Positions 1-4,870 of a stretch of 6,922 bases of DNA are shown here, piece by piece. The translations under genes and the position numbers were made by a program. The DNA comes from Betaproteobacteria bacterium. GTDB lineage: Bacteria; Pseudomonadota; Gammaproteobacteria; Burkholderiales; SG8-41. How positions within the stretch are numbered: position 1 is the first letter of the stretch; each line of letters starts with the position of its first letter. The notes beneath the pieces were generated by a model. The model did not search any database and was not told the DNA's origin. It saw only the letters and a list, made by a program, of their open reading frames with translations. Location: positions 1-6,922 of the forward strand of contig JANXRI010000089.1 in the NCBI GenBank assembly GCA_025353085.1. Reading direction: 5' to 3'.

Positions 1-116
1 CAGCGCCGCCGATCGACCCCGAGGTGCATGCCGGCAGATTGCACGCCTTTACGGCCCGGCTGCCCCGGATCGAACACCGGAAGGTCGAGCGCTACAAGTG
101 CCAGGGCCGCGCGTGA
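1..116 (+). CDS. 3' end of a small ORF, probable antitoxin partner of the PIN toxin (partial)
   Basis: Reading from base 3, an open frame runs without a stop to TGA at 114-116 and encodes about 37 residues rich in Arg, His and Lys (it ends ...ERYKCQGRA). About nine in ten codons end in G or C, which is much more gene-like than the other two frames. Its stop overlaps the GTG start of the PIN-domain toxin gene as GTGA, the usual translational coupling of type II toxin-antitoxin pairs, where the antitoxin normally comes first. That position is the main reason for calling it an antitoxin. The DNA-binding N-terminal part (ribbon-helix-helix, AbrB or Phd-like) is outside the window, so the antitoxin family cannot be named. 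The remaining piece shows no motif I recognise and would correspond to the toxin-wrapping C-terminal tail. Confidence 0.6.
   Translation, partial: APPIDPEVHAGRLHAFTARLPRIEHRKVERYKCQGRA
103..106 (+). promoter_or_regulatory. Ribosome binding site of the PIN toxin gene, inside the upstream ORF
   Basis: AGGG lies six bases before the GTG at 113. This favours GTG 113 over the in-frame GTG at 98, which would add five residues (M-P-G-P-R) in front of the conserved first beta strand. Starting at 113 gives a protein beginning MIVVDSNVIAY, the typical start of a VapC-like PIN domain, and creates the 4-base overlap with the upstream stop. Confidence 0.55.
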
Positions 117-517
117 TCGTGGTTGACAGCAATGTCATCGCTTATTGCTGGCTGAACGGTCCGCTTACTTCCGCAGCTCAACGAGTTCGCGTCAGAGACC
201 CCGATTGGCATGCGCCGGTTTTATGGCGCTCCGAAATGCGAAACATACTCACGGGCTATCTCAGGGACGGGAGTTTGTCCCGGGTGCAATGCGCCCGTGT
301 CATGGATGCCATGGAGGAAGCACTCACCGGCGGCGAGCATCTCGTTTCCAGTGCCGGGGTATTCCGCATCGTTGAAAAATCGCGCCTGTCGGCTTATGAC
401 TGCGAATTCGTTGCACTTGCGGCAGCGCTTTCCGTTCCACTGGTAACCGCGGACAAAGCAGTCCTCAAGGGTTTCCCGGAAATTGCGCTGACCATGGACG
501 CATTTCTCGCCACTTAG
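113..517 (+). CDS. VapC-like PIN-domain ribonuclease toxin
   Basis: A complete 134-residue protein (GTG start, TAG stop) the size of a single PIN domain. PIN toxins are Mg-dependent endoribonucleases that inhibit translation by cutting tRNA or rRNA unless bound by the cognate antitoxin. The acidic active-site set is present: Asp5 in the first strand (VVDSN), Glu41 (WRSEMRN), Asp96 (SAYDCEFVALA) and Asp114 (LVTADK), so the enzyme looks intact. The motif pair W-R-S-E-x-R-N and S-A-Y-D-C-E-F-V-A-L-A matches a VapC subgroup common in proteobacteria. The start overlaps the upstream ORF by GTGA, implying coupled translation and autoregulation by the antitoxin-toxin complex from a promoter left of the window. 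An alternative GTG start at 98 is less likely. The RNA target cannot be read from the sequence. The family assignment is very secure; the vapC name is by homology only. Confidence 0.9.
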   Translation: MIVVDSNVIAYCWLNGPLTSAAQRVRVRDPDWHAPVLWRSEMRNILTGYLRDGSLSRVQCARVMDAMEEALTGGEHLVSSAGVFRIVEKSRLSAYDCEFVALAAALSVPLVTADKAVLKGFPEIALTMDAFLAT

Positions 518-540
518 CCGCGTCAGCGCACATTACGCAA
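518..540. other. Convergent intergenic gap between toxin and binding-protein genes
   Basis: Only 23 bp separate the toxin stop (TAG at 515-517, + strand) from the binding-protein stop (TAG at 541-543, - strand). The best inverted repeat is a 4-bp GCGT/ACGC pair without a T tract, so I see no convincing bidirectional terminator. Transcripts from the two sides may therefore overlap. Confidence 0.5.
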
Positions 541-1530
541 CTAATCGGCGTGTATCCCCGCGGTCTTCACGACGCGCGTCCACTTCACGATTTCCGCTTT
601 GACGAATTCAGTGTACTGCTCGGGCGTCGTCGTCGCCGGCTCCATGCCCACACTCAGAAGCCTTTCGCGCACGTCGGGCGATGCCATGATGCGCGCGAAT
701 TCCTGGTTTAATTTCATGATCAGCGCGCGCGGCGTTTTCGCTGGCGCGGCGAATCCGTACCAGTTTGAAGCCTGGTAGCCGGGCACGCCGGATTCCGCCA
801 CCGTCGGGATGTCGGGCAGCGACTTGACACGCTGCGCCGAGGTCACGGCGATCACGCGCAAGCGGCCGGTCTCGACCGCGCCAATCACCGCGAGCAGCGG
901 ATTAATGTAAATCTGAACGCGGCCGCTGATGAGGTCGAGAACTGCCGGGCCCGTTCCTTTATACGGAACGTGGATCATCTCGATGCCAGTCATGCCGCTC
1001 AGCATTTCGGTCGCGAGATGCGATGCCGATCCAGGTCCTGACGACGCATAACTCAGCTCGCGCGGTTTGGCTTTCGCGAGCCCGATTAACTCGCGCACAT
1101 TTTTTGCCGGCAGCGACGGCGATACGACCACCGCGTACGCCTGGGTCGCGATCACGGTGATCGGAATAAAGTCGCGCACTGCGTCGTACGGCAGCCGTGC
1201 CATCAGCGTCGAATTGATCGCGTGCGACGGATTGACGATGATGACCGTATGGCCGTCAGGCGTCGCCTTCGCAACCAGATCAATGCCGATCGTCATGCCG
1301 GCGCCGGGCCGATGATCGACGACGACTTGCTGGCCCCATGCCTGCGTGTACTTCTGACCCAGTGAGCGCGCGATCAAATCCGAGCCGCCGCCAGGCGCCG
1401 TCGGCACGATGAAGCGGATCGGCTTGGTTGGAAAGTTCGAGTCGGCGCCCTGCGCAATCGCAGTACCCAGGCACGCGGCGCAAACCGCGATGCCGGTGAT
1501 GTGAACAGATTTCGCTTTCAGGTGATTCAT
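541..1530 (-). CDS. Tripartite tricarboxylate transporter substrate-binding protein (Bug/TctC family)
   Basis: A periplasmic binding protein of the Bug (Bordetella uptake gene)/TctC family, which captures small carboxylates and hands them to a TctA/TctB-type permease. From ATG 1530 it is 329 residues, the usual family length. It begins with a Sec signal peptide: MNHLKAK, a hydrophobic stretch to about residue 25, and a likely cleavage near A-I-A-Q-G-A. The mature part opens with the family hallmark F-P-x-K-P-I-R-F-I-V-P-x-A-P-G-G-G-S-D-x-x-A-R, followed by G-Q-Q-V-V-V-D-x-R-P-G-A-G, the A-x-P-D-G-x-T region and V-P-Y-K-G-T-G-P-A. The frame stays open upstream to a TTG at 1566 with a GGTGA six bases before it, which would overlap the cyclase stop. 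I prefer ATG 1530 because it gives a standard signal peptide, although no good ribosome site precedes it. It lies 22 bp after the cyclase gene and is surely co-transcribed with it. The substrate is unknown, and no membrane subunits are nearby, so it would have to use a permease encoded elsewhere. Confidence 0.93.
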   Translation of the reverse strand: MNHLKAKSVHITGIAVCAACLGTAIAQGADSNFPTKPIRFIVPTAPGGGSDLIARSLGQKYTQAWGQQVVVDHRPGAGMTIGIDLVAKATPDGHTVIIVNPSHAINSTLMARLPYDAVRDFIPITVIATQAYAVVVSPSLPAKNVRELIGLAKAKPRELSYASSGPGSASHLATEMLSGMTGIEMIHVPYKGTGPAVLDLISGRVQIYINPLLAVIGAVETGRLRVIAVTSAQRVKSLPDIPTVAESGVPGYQASNWYGFAAPAKTPRALIMKLNQEFARIMASPDVRERLLSVGMEPATTTPEQYTEFVKAEIVKWTRVVKTAGIHAD

Positions 1531-1552
1531 TTCGTTTTGCACGCTTGCGCCG

Positions 1553-2575
1553 TTAAACAGTCGCAATCGGCGTCACCGGCGAACCGGCGGCGCCCGGCAT
1601 GCGCAGCGGCGGCGCCGTGAGCAAAAACCGGCTGCGATTATTGTTGCGCAGCCACGCCGCCAATTCGGTCAGGTACCACAATTCCCCGAGGTGAATGCCG
1701 AGCTTCACCAGGCAATGCTCATGCAGCGGCAGTTGCGGCCCGCGGTGCGCCAACCGCGGATCGGCGCCCAGCGTCGACGATCTTTCCACCGCGAGATTAT
1801 CGGCCGCGATTGCAGCAATGCCGGTATCGGCAATCCATTCGAGCAGGCGCTGGTCATAACCGTCGAGCACCGCGCATTGGGTCTTGATCGAGTTATCGAG
1901 TTTGCCGTTCGCATCGCGAATCAGCTGCCCAAGGCCAGTATGCAGGCACAGAATGTCGCCCTTTTCGACGATGACCTCATCGTCTTTTAAAATGCGCTCG
2001 AGCATTTCCCACGTGACGGCCACGCGCTCGTCTTTGAAATGATGGCGCAGATCGACCATCACCGCGCGGCCCTGCACGCCGGTCATCGCCATCTCGGCGA
2101 CCGACAACGCGACTGCGCCGAGCTCGCCGTAAAGCCCGCGGCCTGCGCCATCGACGAGATGAAAGCCGTTGTACGAAACCTTTTCGGCAACACCGTCACC
2201 GTCGGCGTCAAACATCGTGCCCTTGTGCGCAAAGCCGTCCCAGTGCGTCGAGTACTGCGAATACAGCATGATCGCCTCGTCGGACCCCACGTCGGTGTGG
2301 CGCGGATCGCTCTCCTGCATCGCGAGATTGAAATACACTTCACCGCCCGGTTTGAAGACCGGATGAAATACCGGCGGAAAGCGCCCGGTATTGAGCACGT
2401 TGCCGCCCGGGCGGTCGAGCGGATGCGACAGGCAGAATACTTGGCCGGTGCGCACCTCGTTCATTGCGCGCAACCGGCGCTCGGCGGTCAGCAGGTTCAT
2501 TCGACCATGCTGATCATCATCCCCGAATTCGCCCCAGTTGGAACCCGCGGGACGTTGTTGCCAGCGTTTCGCCAT
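1553..2575 (-). CDS. Cyclase family protein (kynurenine formamidase-like metal hydrolase)
   Basis: A 340-residue member of the bacterial cyclase/kynurenine formamidase-like family (Pfam Cyclase, PF04199), metal-dependent hydrolases acting on amide or lactone bonds of small organic acids. The metal-binding signature is at residues 108-117 as Y-S-T-H-W-D-G-F-A-H, with His111, Asp113 and His117 in the H-x-D-x-x-x-H spacing. Later family features include G-R-A-V-M-V-D-L-R, E-K-G-D-I-L-C-L-H-T-G and A-A-D-N-L-A-V-E, whose last acidic residue fits a remaining ligand or catalytic role. There is no signal peptide, so it is cytoplasmic. The protein is longer than the ~210-residue KynB enzymes and belongs to the long subgroup with an extra N-terminal section (N-W-G-E-F-G-D-D-D-Q-x-G-x-x-N-L-L). 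It should therefore not be called kynB. The gene is followed closely by a TTT binding protein, a pairing I know as common in Burkholderiales, which suggests uptake plus hydrolysis of one compound class. The substrate is unknown. Confidence 0.9.
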   Translation of the reverse strand: MAKRWQQRPAGSNWGEFGDDDQHGRMNLLTAERRLRAMNEVRTGQVFCLSHPLDRPGGNVLNTGRFPPVFHPVFKPGGEVYFNLAMQESDPRHTDVGSDEAIMLYSQYSTHWDGFAHKGTMFDADGDGVAEKVSYNGFHLVDGAGRGLYGELGAVALSVAEMAMTGVQGRAVMVDLRHHFKDERVAVTWEMLERILKDDEVIVEKGDILCLHTGLGQLIRDANGKLDNSIKTQCAVLDGYDQRLLEWIADTGIAAIAADNLAVERSSTLGADPRLAHRGPQLPLHEHCLVKLGIHLGELWYLTELAAWLRNNNRSRFLLTAPPLRMPGAAGSPVTPIATV

Positions 2576-2582
2576 TCGATTG

Positions 2583-2589
2583 CCTCTCC
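2583..2589 (-). promoter_or_regulatory. Ribosome binding site of the cyclase gene
   Basis: On the - strand GGAGAGG lies seven bases before ATG 2575. It is one of the two clearest Shine-Dalgarno sequences in the window and fixes the cyclase start. Confidence 0.7.
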
Positions 2590-2662
2590 GTCAATATTAT
2601 TTCTGGCTGATCCCGCTTACCGCGTCGACGTTTTGCGCGGCTGGACGGTTGGTTGAACAGCG
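2590..2662 (-). other. Intergenic region ahead of the cyclase/binding-protein operon
   Basis: This 73-bp stretch lies between the stop of the 174-residue protein and the cyclase ribosome site. Its cyclase-proximal end is AT-rich (AAATAATATT on the - strand), but I could not pair a good -10 with a -35 box at normal spacing. A 5-bp inverted repeat (TGAAC/GTTCA, 2654-2670) overlaps the upstream stop but has no T tract. No terminator or confident promoter is seen, so read-through from the upstream gene is possible. Confidence 0.35.
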
Positions 2663-3187
2663 TCAGTTCAGCACGCGCGGCGCGTCATCGGCTACCGTCG
2701 CCACTGCGCTGGCCGGCACTGCCAGTGCAATATCCCAATCGGCTTTGGCGACGACATCCTGCAGCAATTTGCACAGGCCATGCAGCAGCGTGTCTTCAAG
2801 CGCGAGCGTCACGCCCTGCCCTTGCTGCGGCATCAGCATGAGCACGTGTTTGCCCTTCTTGTTGCGCCCGGTGTTGAGCCGCGCGACCACAATCGGCTCG
2901 GCGCCCAGCGGACGTTCGCGGTTTTCGGCATCGTACGGGCGCGAGAAGTTGGCCTTCGACAACGCCTGCTCGCGCTGCATGCCGAGCAGCGCCTGACGCG
3001 CTTCGGGCAGCGGCTGTTGCGCGATATGCGGCGCCGACTCGGTCATTTTCATGAGCAGCGGCCACAACAGCCGCACGCAGCGGCGCGTGAGCCACAGCAG
3101 CACCTCACTGCGATCGGCGCTCGCCAGCCGCATGAGCAGGCGATCCTGTTCGGGAATGAAATCGATGCGGATTTGTTCGAGGTTCAT
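2663..3187 (-). CDS. Conserved protein of unknown function (174 aa), betaproteobacterial type
   Basis: I cannot assign a function. The 174-residue protein starts M-N-L-E-Q-I-R-I-D-F-I-P-E-Q-D-R-L-L-M-R and continues with a Trp/Arg-rich segment, V-L-L-W-L-T-R-R-C-V-R-L-L-W-P-L-L (about residues 29-45). A charged middle contains A-N-F-S-R-P-Y-D, and a C-terminal half of beta-strand character ends in an L-L-H-G-L-C-K-L-L helix and D-W-D-I-A-L. From memory the I-R-I-D-F-x-P-x-Q-D-R-L-L and L-W-L-T-R-R patterns recur in uncharacterised betaproteobacterial proteins, which suggests a conserved family; this was not searched. There is no signal peptide and no real membrane span, since the leucine-rich segment is interrupted by arginines, so it is probably cytosolic. 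A weak CAGG 12 bases before ATG 3187 is the only ribosome-site candidate. It lies downstream of the kinase gene in the same orientation, with an 82-bp gap containing a 20-bp palindrome. Confidence 0.8.
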   Translation of the reverse strand: MNLEQIRIDFIPEQDRLLMRLASADRSEVLLWLTRRCVRLLWPLLMKMTESAPHIAQQPLPEARQALLGMQREQALSKANFSRPYDAENRERPLGAEPIVVARLNTGRNKKGKHVLMLMPQQGQGVTLALEDTLLHGLCKLLQDVVAKADWDIALAVPASAVATVADDAPRVLN

Positions 3188-3213
3188 GCGGTTATTCTAC
3201 CTGCGGCGGCGCG

Positions 3214-3233
3214 CGTTGCCACTAGTGGCAACG
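3214..3233. promoter_or_regulatory. Perfect 20-bp palindrome upstream of the 174-aa gene (candidate operator)
   Basis: CGTTGCCACTAGTGGCAACG reads the same on both strands with no spacer. It lies 26 bp before the ATG of the 174-residue protein and 36 bp after the kinase stop. As RNA it could fold as an 8-bp stem with a CTAG loop, but no T tract follows on either strand, so it is not a standard intrinsic terminator. On the - strand a TAGAAT (3199-3194) lies 14 bp past it, and the TGGCAA half of the palindrome is 16 bp before that box. A dimeric regulator bound here would therefore cover a possible -35. No regulator gene is nearby, and the binding protein is unknown. Confidence 0.5.
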
Positions 3234-3269
3234 TCTGCGTTACGGTCATTACGTAGAACAGCCCGTAGA

Positions 3270-4088
3270 TCAGCCCGGCAGCTTGACGCTGCGCAACGCA
3301 TCCGCGAATTTCGCCGCGCTCTGATAGCGGCCCTGCGGCGCTTTGGTGAGCGCGGTACTGATAATCGCGTCAATTTCCGCCGGCACGCCTGGATTGAACT
3401 GCGACGGTTTCAACGCCGGCTCGGTCACAATGCGCGTCAACAATACGTGATCCTTGCACGGCGGACGCTCGAACGGTGTCTGGCCGGTCAGCATTTCAAA
3501 CAGCACGACCGCGAGCGAAAAAGTGTCAGTGCGGCTGTCGAGTGTCTGTCCCTGCGCCTGCTCGGGCGACATATAGCGAGGCGTGCCGATTACCGTGCCA
3601 GTACGCGTCAGCTCCGACAGCGGCAGATGCGCGAGACCAAAATCGCCGATTTTGGCGTGATTGCCGGGCGCCATCAATATGTTCGAAGGTTTTATGTCGC
3701 GATGATAAATGCCATTTGCATGAAGGCATTTGAGGCCGTCGGCGACTTGCACTGTAATGTTGATCGCCGTGGCAAGCGACAGCGGCGAGGTGCGGTCGAG
3801 CATTTTGCGCAATGAGTCTTTGATGAGCTCCATCACGATGGCGATGCCGTCGCCGAAACTGCCGGCGTCGTAAATCGTCACGATGTTGGGGTGCGACATG
3901 CCGGCCGCGGCGCGCGCGTCGACCAGAAACCGCTCCTTGGTCTCGGCCAGTCCCACGCCTCGATTGAGCTTCTTGAATAACTTGATGGCGACATGGCGCC
4001 GCAAGTTCATATCATAGGCGTCATAGACTTCGCTGGTGGCGCCTGCCCCCAGCTTTTCGCGCAATTGAAAGCGCGCTTCGAGCGACAT
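3270..4088 (-). CDS. Soluble Hanks-type serine/threonine protein kinase (kinase domain only)
   Basis: A 272-residue protein consisting of essentially one eukaryotic-like kinase domain, which transfers phosphate from ATP to Ser/Thr of target proteins. In order: glycine loop L-G-A-G-A-T-S-E-V (Gly14, Gly16, Val21), ATP-anchoring Lys36 (V-A-I-K), helix-C region F-L-V-D-A-R (Asp57 where Glu is usual), H-P-N-I-V, catalytic loop H-R-D-I-K-P-S-N (Asp131, Lys133, Asn136), D-F-G (149-151), a Thr-rich activation loop, G-T-P-R-Y-M-S-P-E (the APE motif read as SPE), Asp188 (T-D-T-F-S-L) and Arg254. All catalytic residues are present, so activity is expected. Unlike PknB it has no transmembrane segment, PASTA or other sensor domain, so it should be cytoplasmic and depend on a partner for its signal. 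The GGAGAG ribosome site supports ATG 4088. No phosphatase or FHA gene is adjacent. The neighbouring 174-residue protein may be a partner or substrate, but this is only positional inference. Confidence 0.92.
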   Translation of the reverse strand: MSLEARFQLREKLGAGATSEVYDAYDMNLRRHVAIKLFKKLNRGVGLAETKERFLVDARAAAGMSHPNIVTIYDAGSFGDGIAIVMELIKDSLRKMLDRTSPLSLATAINITVQVADGLKCLHANGIYHRDIKPSNILMAPGNHAKIGDFGLAHLPLSELTRTGTVIGTPRYMSPEQAQGQTLDSRTDTFSLAVVLFEMLTGQTPFERPPCKDHVLLTRIVTEPALKPSQFNPGVPAEIDAIISTALTKAPQGRYQSAAKFADALRSVKLPG

Positions 4089-4096
4089 TGTGCAGA

Positions 4097-4102
4097 CTCT
4101 CC
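4097..4102 (-). promoter_or_regulatory. Ribosome binding site of the kinase gene
   Basis: On the - strand GGAGAG ends eight bases before ATG 4088. It is a strong, well-placed Shine-Dalgarno sequence that fixes the kinase start. Confidence 0.7.
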
Positions 4103-4153
4103 AGAATAAGTGGCAGACCCATATTCAACGTGACAAGGCGCGGGAATGCGTGG

Positions 4154-4190
4154 CTTGGCAAGACTTGGCAAAATCGGCAATTCAAATTGC
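4154..4190. repeat. Tandem CTTGGCAA repeats next to a short inverted repeat
   Basis: On the + strand CTTGGCAA occurs at 4154-4161 and again at 4164-4171, ten bases apart (one helical turn), with a partial third copy GGCAA at 4176-4180. Immediately overlapping is GCAATT-CA-AATTGC at 4177-4190, a perfect 6-bp inverted repeat with a 2-bp spacer. Helically phased repeats of this kind often bind regulators. They lie 66-102 bp ahead of the kinase ATG, a plausible control position. No function is proven. Confidence 0.4.
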
Positions 4191-4220
4191 TTGCAGCGAG
4201 ATGGCTCGCATACGGCCGCG

Positions 4221-4251
4221 ATTTTAACTTAATCGACTGTCCGCAGCGCAA
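4221..4251 (-). promoter_or_regulatory. Weak candidate promoter for the kinase gene
   Basis: On the - strand TAAAAT (4226-4221) matches five of six bases of a -10 box. Upstream, TTGCGC (4251-4246) matches only three of six bases of a -35 box, with a long 19-bp spacer. Transcription from here would leave a leader of about 125 bases containing the CTTGGCAA repeats. This is the best-looking pair I found in the region but it is weak. Confidence 0.25.
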
Positions 4252-4309
4252 GTATTATGTTTTTGGCATACGGCGCCCTCACTCTATCGGGTACTTTCTC
4301 GAAACTGGG

Positions 4310-4798
4310 TCAGCGCCGGGGTCCGCGCGAAACGCGCGACCGGTCTGTAGCATTCTCGCGCGGCGGCGTGAGAAAGCGCGGCGGCTGTACGCCACGGCGG
4401 CCATAGACCGCCACTGGCAGGTACGCCGGATAATAGACCGGATATAAATCGCCACAGCCAAGGCGTCCGGAGCCAATGCATTGCTCGTAGCCGGCCGGCG
4501 CAGAAGCAATGCGCGCAACCGGCGAGCGCTGCGCTTCGGGCTCCGTCAACTTCTCGCTTGCGCGCTGGCGCAGGGCTTTGACCGCCTCCAATAAACTGGC
4601 GTCAGGCGTATAGACGGACAGCGTGCTCTCGACGCGCGCCAGTTTGTTCGCAGCAGCGGCAGCGGCCGGTGGATTGTTCGAATAGTTGGTAACGCCGCGC
4701 GCGTCGACCCATTTGTACAATTCAGCCGAAGCCGGCGGGCTGGCGCCCGTCACGGCGACAAAAATACCCAGCAACCAATCGGCGCGCAGCGTTTTCAT
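4310..4798 (-). CDS. Secreted/periplasmic DUF4124-type protein
   Basis: A 162-residue protein from ATG 4798. It starts with a Sec signal peptide (M-K-T-L-R, a hydrophobic core W-L-L-G-I-F-V-A-V-T-G, and a cleavage site after P-P-A-S-A at about residue 25). Directly after cleavage comes the DUF4124 signature E-L-Y-K-W-V-D-A-R-G-V-T-N-Y-S-N-N-P-P, a short beta module found at the N-terminus of many exported proteobacterial proteins of unknown role. Next are an Ala-rich linker and a helical stretch (S-L-L-E-A-V-K-A-L-R-Q-R-A-S-E-K-L). The tail contains a Cys pair (C-I-G-S-G-R-L-G-C, likely a disulfide after export), a Tyr/Pro-rich segment (L-Y-P-V-Y-Y-P-A-Y-L-P) and a basic, Pro-rich end. The frame extends upstream to a TTG at 4855, but that start would bury the signal peptide. 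No good Shine-Dalgarno precedes ATG 4798. It follows ppc by 72 bp. The function is unknown. Confidence 0.83.
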   Translation of the reverse strand: MKTLRADWLLGIFVAVTGASPPASAELYKWVDARGVTNYSNNPPAAAAAANKLARVESTLSVYTPDASLLEAVKALRQRASEKLTEPEAQRSPVARIASAPAGYEQCIGSGRLGCGDLYPVYYPAYLPVAVYGRRGVQPPRFLTPPRENATDRSRVSRGPRR

Positions 4799-4870
4799 GG
4801 CGCTAACTTTACTACCGGACTCGCGTACATGGCAAAGCTTCGGGAGGTGTTTCAATCGAAGCGGGCGCCG
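4799..4870 (-). other. Intergenic gap between ppc and the DUF4124 gene
   Basis: These 72 bp hold no clear terminator (no stem followed by a T tract). A TTGAAA at 4856-4851 on the - strand resembles a -35 box but has no acceptable -10 at 16-18 bp. Co-transcription of the DUF4124 gene with ppc cannot be excluded. Confidence 0.35.

Larger units (their letters stand above)
4103..4309 (-). other. Kinase upstream regulatory region (intergenic)
   Basis: This is the longest gene-free stretch of the window (4089-4309 including the kinase ribosome site). It is visibly richer in A and T than its surroundings, as expected of a promoter region on the - strand for the kinase. It holds the tandem CTTGGCAA repeats and a short inverted repeat listed separately, plus a weak promoter candidate. 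ORFs crossing it have poor third-position composition and no recognisable product. I found no terminator for the DUF4124 gene ending at 4310. Confidence 0.5.

Noticed and set aside
98..112. GTG 98 as the toxin start
   Set aside because: It adds M-P-G-P-R before the conserved first strand and lacks a good ribosome site. GTG 113 has AGGG at proper spacing and the coupling overlap.
2039..2656. A 205-residue open frame on the + strand opposite the cyclase gene
   Set aside because: The composition is rich in His, Arg and Ala with no domain. The - strand cyclase has clear family motifs throughout the same stretch.
2654..2670. Inverted repeat TGAAC/GTTCA at the stop of the 174-residue protein as a terminator
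   Set aside because: The stem is only 5 bp with a 7-base loop and no T tract follows on the - strand.
3051..3815. A 254-residue open frame on the + strand
   Set aside because: It lies opposite the kinase and the 174-residue protein, is extremely Arg-rich with no recognisable motif, and would place the intergenic palindrome inside coding sequence. It is a shadow of GC-rich codons on the other strand.
4156..4171. Sigma-54-like promoter (TGGC...TTGGCA)
   Set aside because: The spacing between the GG and GC elements does not give the required -24/-12 pattern, and on the + strand no gene follows in that direction.
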